From positions 1-48,505 of the forward strand of contig JAOZHP010000085.1 in NCBI GenBank assembly GCA_026014815.1: a DNA stretch of 48,505 nucleotides, written 5' to 3'. Shown here piece by piece: positions 27,188-35,390 of this stretch. The notes beneath the pieces are model-generated. The model ran no database searches. It saw only the letters and a program-made list of their open reading frames with translations, and was not told the origin of the DNA. Both the position numbers and the translations under genes were made by a program. Each line of letters starts with the position of its first letter. The stretch's first letter is position 1. The DNA is from Candidatus Bathyarchaeota archaeon (GTDB lineage Archaea > Thermoproteota > Bathyarchaeia > TCS64).

Positions 27188-27306
27188 GTCTTAGCCGTGG
27201 GAAACACTGAATATATTGGTTAATCGGAAACACGAGTAGTTAATTAAAACAAGACACTTGAAGAAAATATACGAAGATATTTAAACGATGATTAGAGAGC
27301 AATTGA

Positions 27307-27357
27307 AGGTAGTTCAAGTCTCCTTTTCTCCTGAAAGTGGTTTGAGCTACCACTTTC
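27307..27357. terminator. Hairpin with an alternative pairing, downstream of the frameshifted gene
   Basis: GAAAGTGGT (27333-27341) pairs perfectly with ACCACTTTC (27349-27357) over nine bp and a 7-nt loop, just past the stop codon of the minus-strand frameshifted gene (27364). GGTAGTTCAA (27307-27316) can instead pair with TTGAGCTACC (27342-27351) over ten bp with one G-U, sharing three bases with the first stem. A TATTTAAA at about 27277-27284 could start a plus-strand transcript just before it. Confidence 0.4.
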
Positions 27358-27363
27358 TATTAT

Positions 27364-27614
27364 CTAAACCCTCATCAGGTACTTGAAGACAGGATAAACC
27401 ACACTGTTTCCCGGAGCACCTCGACTCTTCAGATACCCATTCATATAGTTCCACCCAGCTAATCCGTCACCCACCTCGGGCTCAAGGCAGTAGAAAGCAA
27501 CGTTCGCAAGGGGCTGAGCCATGTCCACGCGGTAGCCATCCTCTGGGAAGGTCTTGGTGTTCTTGACCTCCCCTGTCCAGCCGTCAGGACCTTGCTATCC
27601 CAGTAAACCTTCAT
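27364..27614 (-). pseudogene. Small gene interrupted by a one-base frameshift
   Basis: From ATG 27614, preceded by GAGGA, the frame reads MKVYWDSK and would then continue sensibly only after a shift of one base: GPDGWTGEVKNTKTFPEDGY, then VDMAQPLANVAFYCLEPE and a terminal VYPVFKYLMRV ending at TAG 27364-27366. The total of 251 nt is one base short of 84 codons. Restoring a third G in the AAGG run near 27591 gives an intact 83-aa protein. Family unknown. Either a sequencing or assembly error, or a recent inactivation; no heptameric slippery site for programmed frameshifting is evident. Confidence 0.6.
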
Positions 27615-27660
27615 GATTATTCCTCGAATGGTATCGATGATACACGTCGTGTATATAACA

Positions 27661-27954
27661 CTAAACCAAGAGAAGAATTCTGTCGCCTTTGTTGCTGAGG
27701 GTTTTAACTGTGTAGCCGCGGTCACGCAGGTTACGGATGATGAAAGCTTCTCCATCGCTATCAATGGGCTTACTGACATCGGCTTTCACCGCGAAGAGAG
27801 CCCGGTCAGAGTCATAGATATCTATGCCCTTCCTTTTGAGAACAGAGACATCATATTTGTCGACATGTAGATGTATCATGGCTCCCTCCATAAGGCGGAG
27901 TATCTCCCGTCTCCTCTCCTCGATGAAAGCGTTCACCGTCTCCTTGGGAGCCAT
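27661..27954 (-). CDS. Hypothetical protein, 97 aa
   Basis: Family not recognised. The protein starts with a helical, Arg/Glu-rich segment (FIEERRREILRLMEGAMIHL) and continues as alternating strands and helices, ending NLRDRGYTVKTLSNKGDRIL. ATG 27954 follows GGAGTAACC, which gives 97 aa; an upstream in-frame start would overlap the phosphoribosyltransferase gene. It lies 7 nt after that gene and 46 nt before the frameshifted gene, so all three probably share a transcript. Confidence 0.55.
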   Translation of the reverse strand: MAPKETVNAFIEERRREILRLMEGAMIHLHVDKYDVSVLKRKGIDIYDSDRALFAVKADVSKPIDSDGEAFIIRNLRDRGYTVKTLSNKGDRILLLV

Positions 27955-27961
27955 AACTTGG

Positions 27962-28585
27962 TTACTCCTCTGATTTCTTCCTTCGCTCGATCTCGGCGTT
28001 GATCTCCATGATCTGCTCAACAGTCAGGTCGACATTGAACCTCAACTTTAACTGGTCCTTGATCTCATGTAGGCTTCCGCAGCCCTCGGCTGCCTTTGCC
28101 ACTAGGTTGCACATGTCCTCCACGACGTTCCATGGGAAAACAACCCACCTCCACGTAATCTCGTCACCATAGTAATCTGGGATGAACTTGCTTCCCTCGA
28201 TGTGACGAAGGGCAGCAGTCCTGATCTCCTCAGGGTTTTTCCCTCTAACATAGTCCAGCGCCACAATCATACTTTCTCCGGTGTCAGTGATGTCGTCCAC
28301 CATAAGCACCTTCTTGCCCGTGAGGTCCACGTCGAACGGGTACTTTATCTGGGCTGTCCCGTCGGGAGTAGCTGTTACGCCCCAGTGCTCCACCTTCAGG
28401 CTAACCAGATCTTTTACTCCAAGATAGTCGCAGAGTACTCTGCTGAGAACCCATCCACCTCTTGCTAGACCCACCATAAAGTCGGGCTGGAAACCGGATT
28501 CCTTCACCTTATAGGCTACTGCTTTAGCTAGGTCGTCGAAAAGCTGCCAGTCCATTACTTCGCATTCAAAATCGGAGTCAGACAT
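27962..28585 (-). CDS. Phosphoribosyltransferase (purine-type)
   Basis: A roughly 207-aa type I phosphoribosyltransferase. The PRPP-binding loop is VLMVDDITDTGESM around residue 95, and LARGGWVLSRVLCDYLG is the pyrophosphate loop. The family transfers the ribosyl-5-phosphate of PRPP to a nucleobase; archaeal members with the WRWVVFPW tail are usually annotated as hypoxanthine/guanine or xanthine transferases, but specificity is uncertain. ATG 28585 or 28597 may be used. First gene of a probable three-gene unit. Confidence 0.82.
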   Translation of the reverse strand: MSDSDFECEVMDWQLFDDLAKAVAYKVKESGFQPDFMVGLARGGWVLSRVLCDYLGVKDLVSLKVEHWGVTATPDGTAQIKYPFDVDLTGKKVLMVDDITDTGESMIVALDYVRGKNPEEIRTAALRHIEGSKFIPDYYGDEITWRWVVFPWNVVEDMCNLVAKAAEGCGSLHEIKDQLKLRFNVDLTVEQIMEINAEIERRKKSEE

Positions 28586-28597
28586 GCAGCAAGTCAT

Positions 28598-28734
28598 GCG
28601 TTGTTCTATTATTTAAAAAAATGTTGATAAAAAAAAGGAAGAAATTATTTTTTGAGTATAAAAAAAGGTCAAGTATAAAGTATATTAAAGAAAAACTATG
28701 CAATTAAATAAAAAAACAATTTTTTCTATTGTGA
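28598..28734. other. AT-rich spacer with poly-A/T runs
   Basis: Very AT-rich low-complexity spacer between two minus-strand genes. On the minus strand the T-rich stretch beside 28735 is a plausible terminator for the DUF6282 gene, and AAATAATAG (about 28605-28613) may be part of the phosphoribosyltransferase promoter. No coding potential is seen. Confidence 0.4.
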
Positions 28735-29730
28735 TTAAAGCCCTAACAGTTTCTCCGGGTTAGTTTTTACCATATCCTTGATCTGATTATCAGGGATACC
28801 TAGATCCAAGAGACACGCGATGAACTCCCTGAGTCCCTCAACAGGGGTAGGTAGAGTGTAGACACCAAAGTCAGTGCAGATGATACAGTTCCCTGAGCCC
28901 AGTTCATTGATCTGCTCCGCCACATACTTGACGCCCCCCGAGACCTCACCGCTCATTCCCTCATCGATGGAGGCGTACTCGCGTTCAACGTAGTAATGGG
29001 TCTTAGGTATAGTTGTTGTATGGGTATACGCGGCTAGGGTATACTCGATGTAAGCTCCTTTCACTGCCATATATTTGAGCTGGTCCATCGTGGCTTCCTT
29101 CACCACTGCGCTGCTAACCACCACCTTCTCGATCCCGTACTCCGCGGCAAGGTCTACTAGCCTGATACCCTCATCGATCGAGGTGTGGCCTGTTATCATG
29201 TAGACATCTGGGTGATCAGCGATGAGCTGTAAAATCTCGTCAAGATCCTCCCCCGGTTCGCCTTCAGGTATCTTGATGCACATATCAAGCTCTTTTTGGA
29301 ATTGGGGATAGATCTCGCTCAACGCCTTGAACTCGCCGTCGACGTCACGTCCCTCACGTGCCGCTTGATAATATGTGCTGTGAGCCCCGAAGCTGATGTA
29401 CTTGGCTCCGTCACCATAGCTGAGAGCAGTTTTTACTGCTCTGGGGTTCATGCCACCGTATACTGTGTTAAGAATAAGTCCTCCATAGGTCTTGAAGTCA
29501 GGAACCACCCGGTTAACGAGCCAAGCAGTGCCGTTGCTCATCTCGAATACATCCATGTAGACTATTGCCCGCATACCTGCCTCTCGTGCCTGTATTGCTG
29601 CTTGGAAGGGGTCAACGCGTCTCGGGCTGCTGAAGATGTGGGGGCCAGCGTGAACATGGATATCGATGGCGCCCTTTAGTAACTCCTCTGTCCTCTCAAG
29701 GCTTCTTCCCTCTGGTAGAAATCGCTCCAT
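28735..29730 (-). CDS. DUF6282 family amidohydrolase-like protein
   Basis: A 331-aa TIM-barrel protein with DIHVHAGPH at residue about 23, the metal-binding HxH of the amidohydrolase superfamily. YGGLILNTVYGGMNPRAVKT and KYISFGAHSTYY are typical of the DUF6282 group. YMITGHTSIDEG and CIICTDFGVYTLPTPVEGL hold later possible ligands His and Asp. Enzyme activity is not known. It is a single-gene unit between AT-rich spacers and is divergent from the zinc-ribbon membrane protein. Confidence 0.75.
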   Translation of the reverse strand: MERFLPEGRSLERTEELLKGAIDIHVHAGPHIFSSPRRVDPFQAAIQAREAGMRAIVYMDVFEMSNGTAWLVNRVVPDFKTYGGLILNTVYGGMNPRAVKTALSYGDGAKYISFGAHSTYYQAAREGRDVDGEFKALSEIYPQFQKELDMCIKIPEGEPGEDLDEILQLIADHPDVYMITGHTSIDEGIRLVDLAAEYGIEKVVVSSAVVKEATMDQLKYMAVKGAYIEYTLAAYTHTTTIPKTHYYVEREYASIDEGMSGEVSGGVKYVAEQINELGSGNCIICTDFGVYTLPTPVEGLREFIACLLDLGIPDNQIKDMVKTNPEKLLGL

Positions 29731-29823
29731 TTCTGAACAGGGATACTACTCATTTCTAATTATTGAGTTTGTCTTTCTGATTACACATATTAACGTGTCC
29801 ACGTAACCTGTAGAAGATACAAG

Positions 29824-30657
29824 ATGGTGCGATACTGCACAAAGTGTGGAAAGGAGAACAACGACCAAGCAGAGTATTGTAGACACTGCGGTGAGATGAT
29901 GCCACCTCAGGTGAAGTATCGAAAGCCAAGGGACTCTACATTGAGCATCGTAAGGATTGGGGCAGTCTTATTTGGCGGTCTTCTGCTTCTCGTTGCTTTC
30001 GGTTTGGTGATGGGCGGAAGCTCCCTCAGGTTGATCCAAGACAACATCATGGACTCGGATGGCTACATAACAAGCGGTATCGAGACCATAAACTCAAACA
30101 CATATGCGCTGGTCTTCGAAGAGATAGATATCGACATAGATGCGCCAGATGACCCATTTGAAAGACAGTTCACGGAGGTCTTGGCTAGACGTCTAGGAGA
30201 CCTTGTCACATTCAAAGTTAGTGTGAGCACCAACCAAGGCAAAGATGTGTTCATTGGCGTCGTTGAGCGGGCCAACGCCGTGAACTACCTTGGTGATGTT
30301 GAGTATGACAGGCTAATAAGTGGAAGCTGGGAGTACGACCCATGGACTCCTAACTTCCCTGACTACATCTTGAGCCACCACAGTGGAGGCACCACTCCAG
30401 CCTCGCCGTTGGTGCACTCTTTCTGGGTAGCCCACGAGGCTGGGTCAAGCGACGAGACGTTAATCTGGGGGCTTCAACCGGGGAACTACTGGATCGTCGT
30501 GATGAACGAGGATGGCTCCCAAGGAGTAGATGTGGATCTACAAATAGGAGTCAAGGTGCCAATACTGAGAACCATTGGAAACGCACTGCTTACCGCCGGA
30601 ATCATTGTGGGTTTGATGGGAGTTGGCTTGGTTTACATCGGCGCCCTACGAAAGTAG
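29824..30657 (+). CDS. Zinc-ribbon membrane protein with extracytoplasmic domain
   Basis: A 277-aa protein. An N-terminal zinc ribbon (CTKCGKENNDQAEYCRHCGE) is followed by a transmembrane helix at about residues 45-65, a roughly 175-residue acidic domain predicted outside the cell, and a second membrane helix at about 245-268. Both ends are therefore likely cytoplasmic. The outside domain has no motif that I recognise. The architecture suggests a zinc-ribbon anchored membrane protein of the kind common in archaea, function unknown. Confidence 0.72.
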   Translation: MVRYCTKCGKENNDQAEYCRHCGEMMPPQVKYRKPRDSTLSIVRIGAVLFGGLLLLVAFGLVMGGSSLRLIQDNIMDSDGYITSGIETINSNTYALVFEEIDIDIDAPDDPFERQFTEVLARRLGDLVTFKVSVSTNQGKDVFIGVVERANAVNYLGDVEYDRLISGSWEYDPWTPNFPDYILSHHSGGTTPASPLVHSFWVAHEAGSSDETLIWGLQPGNYWIVVMNEDGSQGVDVDLQIGVKVPILRTIGNALLTAGIIVGLMGVGLVYIGALRK

Positions 30658-30751
30658 CAACCCTAAACCTTTTTCTAATACCTAGAGGAACACTTCACGA
30701 CCGAGGTGATGAGGCTTTAAATCCCACGCCGCGGACGTAAGGGTGAAAACA

Positions 30752-31162
30752 ATGGAGAAAGACTACAAATCAATGCTTGACAGAGCCTACGACGAGCTCC
30801 CAGAAGTACTAGAGACCGCTGACAGGTTCACAGTACCACGTGCAGATGTACGATCACAAAGACGCAAGACATACATCATGAACTTCAGGTTTATCGCAAA
30901 GGAGCTACAGAGAGACCCTCAGCACCTGATGAAGTTCCTCCTCAACGAGACGGCGACCAGAGGAAACTTTGATGGTACCCGAGCAATGTTTCAGGGCAGA
31001 TTCACAAGAGACAGCATCAGGAACCTCATCGAGATATACACCAATAAATATGTCATCTGCCCAGTATGCGGTAGGCCAGACACTCACGTGATTCGTGATA
31101 AACGCCTCTCGTTCCTCCAATGCGACGCATGCGGCGCCAGAAGCAGCATAGGGAAGAAGTAG
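30752..31162 (+). CDS. Translation initiation factor aIF2 subunit beta
   Basis: Beta subunit of the archaeal heterotrimer that carries initiator Met-tRNA to the small ribosomal subunit. The central domain has VLETADRFTVPRADVRSQRR and TYIMNFRFIAKELQRDPQHL; the C-terminal zinc ribbon is CPVCGRPDTHVIRDKRLSFL with CDAC. From ATG 30752 it has 136 aa, the normal length. A GTG at 30743 is an alternative: TTTAAA at about 30716-30721 would put transcription initiation almost on it, so a leaderless message is possible. Confidence 0.93.
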   Translation: MEKDYKSMLDRAYDELPEVLETADRFTVPRADVRSQRRKTYIMNFRFIAKELQRDPQHLMKFLLNETATRGNFDGTRAMFQGRFTRDSIRNLIEIYTNKYVICPVCGRPDTHVIRDKRLSFLQCDACGARSSIGKK

Positions 31163-31164
31163 CT

Positions 31165-31464
31165 GTGACCAAAGTATACGTCAGATCCGTCCGTCAGGGA
31201 AAGGACACCATGGTGGCTGTCTGCGACGAGGAGATACTCGGACAGACACTGGAAGGAGGACGTGTACCATTCAAGGTTAGCGAGGGTTTCTACAAGGGAA
31301 TCCTAGGTGACGTGGATGAGGCCATTCAAGCCATGAAACGGGCTACTATCTGCAACCTTGTAGGCAAACGGATAGTTGAAGCAGCAATAGACAACAAGAT
31401 GGTTCATGAACGCGCCGTCATATATTTTGGTGACGTGCCTCACGCCCAGATCGTCAGGCTCTAA
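31165..31464 (+). CDS. DUF424 family protein
   Basis: A 99-aa protein starting at GTG 31165, two bases after the aIF2-beta stop codon. The string VCDEEILGQTLEGGRVPFKV and a later AIQAMKRATICNLVGKRIVE match DUF424, an archaeal family that is often encoded next to aIF2-beta. Function unknown; the neighbourhood suggests a role in translation. A further upstream ATG in the same frame lies inside aIF2-beta and is not favoured. Confidence 0.8.
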   Translation: MTKVYVRSVRQGKDTMVAVCDEEILGQTLEGGRVPFKVSEGFYKGILGDVDEAIQAMKRATICNLVGKRIVEAAIDNKMVHERAVIYFGDVPHAQIVRL

Positions 31465-31513
31465 GGCATAGTTTCTAATAATCCGAGATGGCTTTTCCTC
31501 TCGGTGAACGTTA

Positions 31514-32767
31514 TTGGATTACAAGGTCAAGAATATTGGACTCGCCGAGCAGGGTGAGCTTCTCATTGAGTGGGCGTCTGACCACATGCCCGTGCTGGGA
31601 CTCATAAGGAAAAGATTCGAGAAAGAAAAGCCCCTTGAAGGCGTACGATTAGGAGCAGTTCTGCACTGCACCAAGGAGACAGCGGTACTCATCAGAACAC
31701 TTGAGGCTGGAGGAGCAGACGTGGCGGTTGCTGCATCAAACCCATTATCCACGCAGGATGCAGTTGTAGCCGCCCTCGCATCTACAGGTACAAAGGTCTA
31801 CGCCTGGAGAGAGCAGACCAACGACGAGTACTATTGGTGCATCGACCAGCTACTGGAGCAGGAACCACAGGTTACTATGGATGACGGGTGTGACTTGGTA
31901 AGCAAGGTCCATCAGAATAAACCTGAGATCATATCGAAAGTGAAGGGTGGTAGCGAGGAGACCACCACCGGGGTCATTAGGCTAAGGGCGATGCACGCGG
32001 ATGGTGCGTTAAAGTACCCGATGGTGGCGGTGAACGACACACCCACAAAGAGGCTGTTCGATAACAGATACGGGACCGGGCAGAGCACCATCGACGGCAT
32101 ATTGAGGGCCTCCAGCGTGATGATCGCCGGAAAGACCTTCGTTATCTGCGGCTACGGATGGTGCAGCAAGGGCATCGCAATGAGAGCGAAGGGCATGGGA
32201 GCCAACGTAATAATCACCGAGGTGAACCCCATCAGAGCGCTTGAGGCCGTGATGGACGGGTTCAGGGTTATGCCGCTCATAGAGGCGGCTCCATACGGGG
32301 ACATCTTCGTCACGAGCACGGGTAACATCAACGTCATCGACATGCATCATCTCCTCATAATGGAGGACGGTGCGATGCTAGCCAATAGCGGCCACTTCAA
32401 CGTTGAGATAAATATTCCCGCCTTGGAAGGGCTCTCGGAGAGTAAGCGCAGGATGCGTCCGAATCTTGACGAGTACCAGCTCAAGGACGGGAGAAAGCTC
32501 TATCTCCTTGGTGAGGGAAGGCTGGTGAACCTTGCCGCCGCGGAGGGGCACCCAAGCGAGGTAATGGACCTGAGCTTCGCCGACCAAGCACTCATCGCTG
32601 AATGGATCTGGAAGAGCCCGACCCTAGACGTGAAGGTACATGACGTGCCTAAGGAGATCGATGACATGGTGGCCAAGCTCAAGCTCGAGTCCATGGGCGT
32701 GAGCATCGACAAGCTCACTGAGAAACAAGTACAGTATCTGAATAGCTGGAAAGAGGGCACCGTTTAG
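31514..32767 (+). CDS. ahcY: Adenosylhomocysteinase
   Basis: Splits S-adenosylhomocysteine into adenosine and homocysteine, removing the inhibitor of SAM-dependent methyltransferases. Substrate-binding residues appear in DDGCD (Asp124-125), SEETTTG (Glu148-149) and [13 protein letters not shown] (Lys179, Asp183). The NAD site is GYGWCSKG at 213-220, where most homologues read GYG-VGKG, and the C-terminal [20 protein letters not shown] is diagnostic. 417 aa, typical of archaeal/thermophilic-type enzymes without the long insertion. TTG start. Converges on the beta-CASP gene with a TTAG overlap. Confidence 0.94.
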   Translation: MDYKVKNIGLAEQGELLIEWASDHMPVLGLIRKRFEKEKPLEGVRLGAVLHCTKETAVLIRTLEAGGADVAVAASNPLSTQDAVVAALASTGTKVYAWREQTNDEYYWCIDQLLEQEPQVTMDDGCDLVSKVHQNKPEIISKVKGGSEETTTGVIRLRAMHADGALKYPMVAVNDTPTKRLFDNRYGTGQSTIDGILRASSVMIAGKTFVICGYGWCSKGIAMRAKGMGANVIITEVNPIRALEAVMDGFRVMPLIEAAPYGDIFVTSTGNINVIDMHHLLIMEDGAMLANSGHFNVEINIPALEGLSESKRRMRPNLDEYQLKDGRKLYLLGEGRLVNLAAAEGHPSEVMDLSFADQALIAEWIWKSPTLDVKVHDVPKEIDDMVAKLKLESMGVSIDKLTEKQVQYLNSWKEGTV

Positions 32768-33969
32768 GTGAGGCGTACCCCGCCCTCAGCCCCTTTCAGT
32801 ATCCCTTTCTCGATTAACAGTTCTATACTGTTCTCTGTCTCGTCGGTGGAGAACCCCTGTCTGCTCATCTCTTTCGCTAGCCAGGTCGGCTGATACACGA
32901 AGCCGGGTATTCTTATTGTTCTTATAATCTGTCTACTGCACGCTAATACCCGGTTCTCGTTCTTCATTAATGGACCCTTGATAGTCTCCACTCGTGTGGA
33001 GAGTGGCGACGCGGGTATTCTAAGAGTGTTTTTTATGTGATTGTGGAAGTCTTTTGTCATCTTGCCGCCGTGGAACGTTAGTACACGTTTGGGCTTGCAT
33101 TTTCGTATGAAACCCAGCAGGCCTTTGTAGTCGGCGTGGTCACTTAGGGGAAAAGCGACCCTGCCTCGGTTCATAATTACTGCCCAACCTGATGCTAGCG
33201 CCATTTCGGATAGGTCCGTGGGCACTTTACTGCCTTTAGGAGTGATAATGGCGCATTTTCCTGAGTCTATTAGGTCACGTCCTTCATCGCTGTTGGCGTC
33301 GACGCTGTCAAGGTTATACCCTGACTCCCTATAGACGTCTGTGACCTTGGTTGCGCTCTTAGTTGTCACCACGGGAAGGTTGGTGTACTTGTTGAGGATG
33401 CTAATGATCTCTTGGGCGTTACCGATGCTGTCGGTTTTGAAGGTGGGTATTCTCCCGTTGATCACGGTGTTTACAGCCCATTGGTAGACCTCTACCGCGA
33501 TTTCGTTCCTCTTTGGGAACTGAAACATGGGGGCTCCAAACGTAGTCTCGATGATTAGAAGATCACACTCCACGGGGGTCGCTGGGTCCATCGTGAACGT
33601 GTTCTCGGTGCACATGTCCCCTGTGTAGAGCACTGTGCCCTCGGGTGTGTTTACCTCAAACTGGACGCTGCCAAGGACATGCCCACTGTTGTGAATCTTG
33701 ACCTCGATCTCGTCAAGCTTCACGGTGTCTCCTACCTTGACTTGGTTCAGGTTGTCAAGGCGTTTCCAGCCCATGGCTTCTAGGAGTCGGTAGGTCTCAG
33801 TGGTGGCGTATTTCTCTCGCTCTGGGTGTTTGAAGGCGGCTGCGTGGTCGGCGTGGGCGTGGCTCACGAAGGTTGGGTAGCTGTGGCTGTTACTTGTGGG
33901 ATCTAATATTACACCTTGGTCTCCGTACTCGATTATGGTGCCCCCTCTCTGTCTTACCTTAAGCTCCAC
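32764..33969 (-). CDS. MBL-fold beta-CASP exonuclease/RNA-processing-like protein
   Basis: A 401-aa metallo-beta-lactamase fold protein. The metal motif is SHAHADH with His37, His39, Asp41 and His42; then [30 protein letters not shown] and [15 protein letters not shown] give the usual ligand order, with THRU HGG near the end as the late His. A C-terminal helix pair ([18 protein letters not shown] ... IEKGILKG) looks like a winged helix. It is related to CPSF/Snm1-type nucleases; DNA or RNA substrate cannot be decided. It differs from the second beta-CASP gene at 44326. Confidence 0.78.
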   Translation of the reverse strand: MELKVRQRGGTIIEYGDQGVILDPTSNSHSYPTFVSHAHADHAAAFKHPEREKYATTETYRLLEAMGWKRLDNLNQVKVGDTVKLDEIEVKIHNSGHVLGSVQFEVNTPEGTVLYTGDMCTENTFTMDPATPVECDLLIIETTFGAPMFQFPKRNEIAVEVYQWAVNTVINGRIPTFKTDSIGNAQEIISILNKYTNLPVVTTKSATKVTDVYRESGYNLDSVDANSDEGRDLIDSGKCAIITPKGSKVPTDLSEMALASGWAVIMNRGRVAFPLSDHADYKGLLGFIRKCKPKRVLTFHGGKMTKDFHNHIKNTLRIPASPLSTRVETIKGPLMKNENRVLACSRQIIRTIRIPGFVYQPTWLAKEMSRQGFSTDETENSIELLIEKGILKGAEGGVRLT

Positions 33970-34050
33970 GCCTCAGCCTCATCACATTGAATGGTTACAA
34001 TTTACTTGGATTGTCCCAAATAAATCTCTGGGAATATATAGACCCATTGG

Positions 34051-34416
34051 TTAACGGGTCTGAAGCATAATAATGGCCTGAGCCAAGTCTCCGCCGGCAT
34101 CCTCCAAAGCCACCTTTGCTTTCTCCATGCTCACGTTAGCCTGCTGGGAAACTAGAAGGATATCTGCTTCCGGTATCTCCAAAACTGGTTCCACGACTGG
34201 CACATCTTCTGTCTGGGGCTTCCTCTCGGTCTCTTTGCCGCCTACGATGTTGTACATCTTCTGTCCCTGAACATTCATGGCTGTGACGTTGGCGCCCTCG
34301 ATCACTATCTCCCTTGTGTCTCCTTGTAGTATGATTCGTTTGATGTCGCCTAGCTCGTTCATCTTCATTCCCATCTGCTTCATCATGCGACGGGTACGGC
34401 GATCCATTTTAGCCAT
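34051..34416 (-). CDS. nac: Nascent polypeptide-associated complex protein
   Basis: Archaeal alpha-NAC homodimer that binds nascent chains at the ribosome exit. The basic N-terminus (MDRRTRRMMKQMGMKMNEL) precedes the NAC beta-barrel (IKRIILQGDTREIVIEGANV) and a C-terminal UBA domain (residues about 80-121, SQQANVSMEKAKVALEDAGG ending AIIMLQTR). 121 aa is typical. It lies 81 bp downstream of the beta-CASP gene on the same strand. Confidence 0.93.
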   Translation of the reverse strand: MAKMDRRTRRMMKQMGMKMNELGDIKRIILQGDTREIVIEGANVTAMNVQGQKMYNIVGGKETERKPQTEDVPVVEPVLEIPEADILLVSQQANVSMEKAKVALEDAGGDLAQAIIMLQTR

Positions 34417-34558
34417 AATCTCTCACAGAATAGGATGATGGGGTGTTTTTAATCGTATAGGTTAATGAGAAGCCAGCGACCTTGCAGCTTCACCTGTGGT
34501 GCTTCCGTTCTATTCAAAAATTGAGGGATGTGATGTTTGCGTGAAAGTGAAAAAGGGT

Positions 34559-35389
34559 TTACTTGCTGGCTGCTTTCACGGTATTCCGTAGGAGCATGGC
34601 GATGAGCATGGGACCTGTGCCACCGGGTACAGGTGTGTACGCTGATGCTTTCTCGTAGACCCCTGGGTCAACGTCGCCGAAAACCTTCTTTCCCTCATAG
34701 TTGTTGCCGTTATCCACTATGATGACGCCTTCTTTCACCATATCAGCCGTGATGAAGTTCTTCTTGAAGATCTCTGTGCTGATGACGTCGGCCATCTTCA
34801 CGCGTTTAGCGATATGGGGGCATCCCTCGTCCACCTGAGTGACATTCGATGACAGGTTCATCAAGTACGCAGCCAGTGGCTTGGTGAGGAAGTTGCTTGA
34901 CCCTACGACGACCCAGTGCTTCTTGTTTGGATCAATATCGTAGCGCTTGAACAACTCCATGATGGCCTCGACACCGGCAGGTAGGTAACAGTCCTCTCCC
35001 ATCAACACCTTTCCAAGGGTGTTTGGACTGAGGCCGTCAACATCCTTAGCTGGATCAATAGCGTTTACTACTTTAAGCTCGTCCAGTCCCTCCGTGAGGG
35101 GAAGCTGTACCATTATACCATGAATCTTTGGATCAGCGTTGAGCTTATGGACGAGAGCCACTAACTCCTCATCTGTTGTCTCCTCAAGGTGATGAAACTC
35201 GGCGTACATACCGATCTTTTCAGCTCTTCTCTTCTTGAGCTTCACGTATCTTGCGCTGTACTTGTCTGTGCCTGTGAGAACCAGTGCTAGACCAGGGATT
35301 ATATCCTTGGCGGCTAGTTTCTCGACCTCTGCTGTGATCTCTTCCATGACTTTCTCGGTAGTTGCCTTCCCATCTAATACTATAGCCAT
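34559..35389 (-). CDS. folD: Methylene-THF dehydrogenase/methenyl-THF cyclohydrolase
   Basis: Interconverts methylene-, methenyl- and formyl-tetrahydrofolate. Visible are SARYVKLKKRRAEKIGMYAE (catalytic Lys in the Y-x3-K pattern), GIMVQLPLTEGLD, DVDGLSPNTLGK and PGGTGPML. The nucleotide-binding loop reads VVGSSNFLTKP where most FolD proteins have GRSN, so the Arg is lost, and the canonical PCTP motif is LPAG; both could change the cofactor preference. 276 aa. The gene starts one base after the fhs stop codon, giving an fhs-folD operon. Confidence 0.92.
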   Translation of the reverse strand: MAIVLDGKATTEKVMEEITAEVEKLAAKDIIPGLALVLTGTDKYSARYVKLKKRRAEKIGMYAEFHHLEETTDEELVALVHKLNADPKIHGIMVQLPLTEGLDELKVVNAIDPAKDVDGLSPNTLGKVLMGEDCYLPAGVEAIMELFKRYDIDPNKKHWVVVGSSNFLTKPLAAYLMNLSSNVTQVDEGCPHIAKRVKMADVISTEIFKKNFITADMVKEGVIIVDNGNNYEGKKVFGDVDPGVYEKASAYTPVPGGTGPMLIAMLLRNTVKAASK

Positions 35390-35390
35390 T

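Noticed and set aside
27459-27779. 106-codon minus-strand frame ending TLLSTALSPRWVTD
   Set aside because: It begins upstream in antisense of another real frame and runs through the unshifted frame of the interrupted gene; the Ser/Thr/Arg/Pro-rich tail is the wrong frame.
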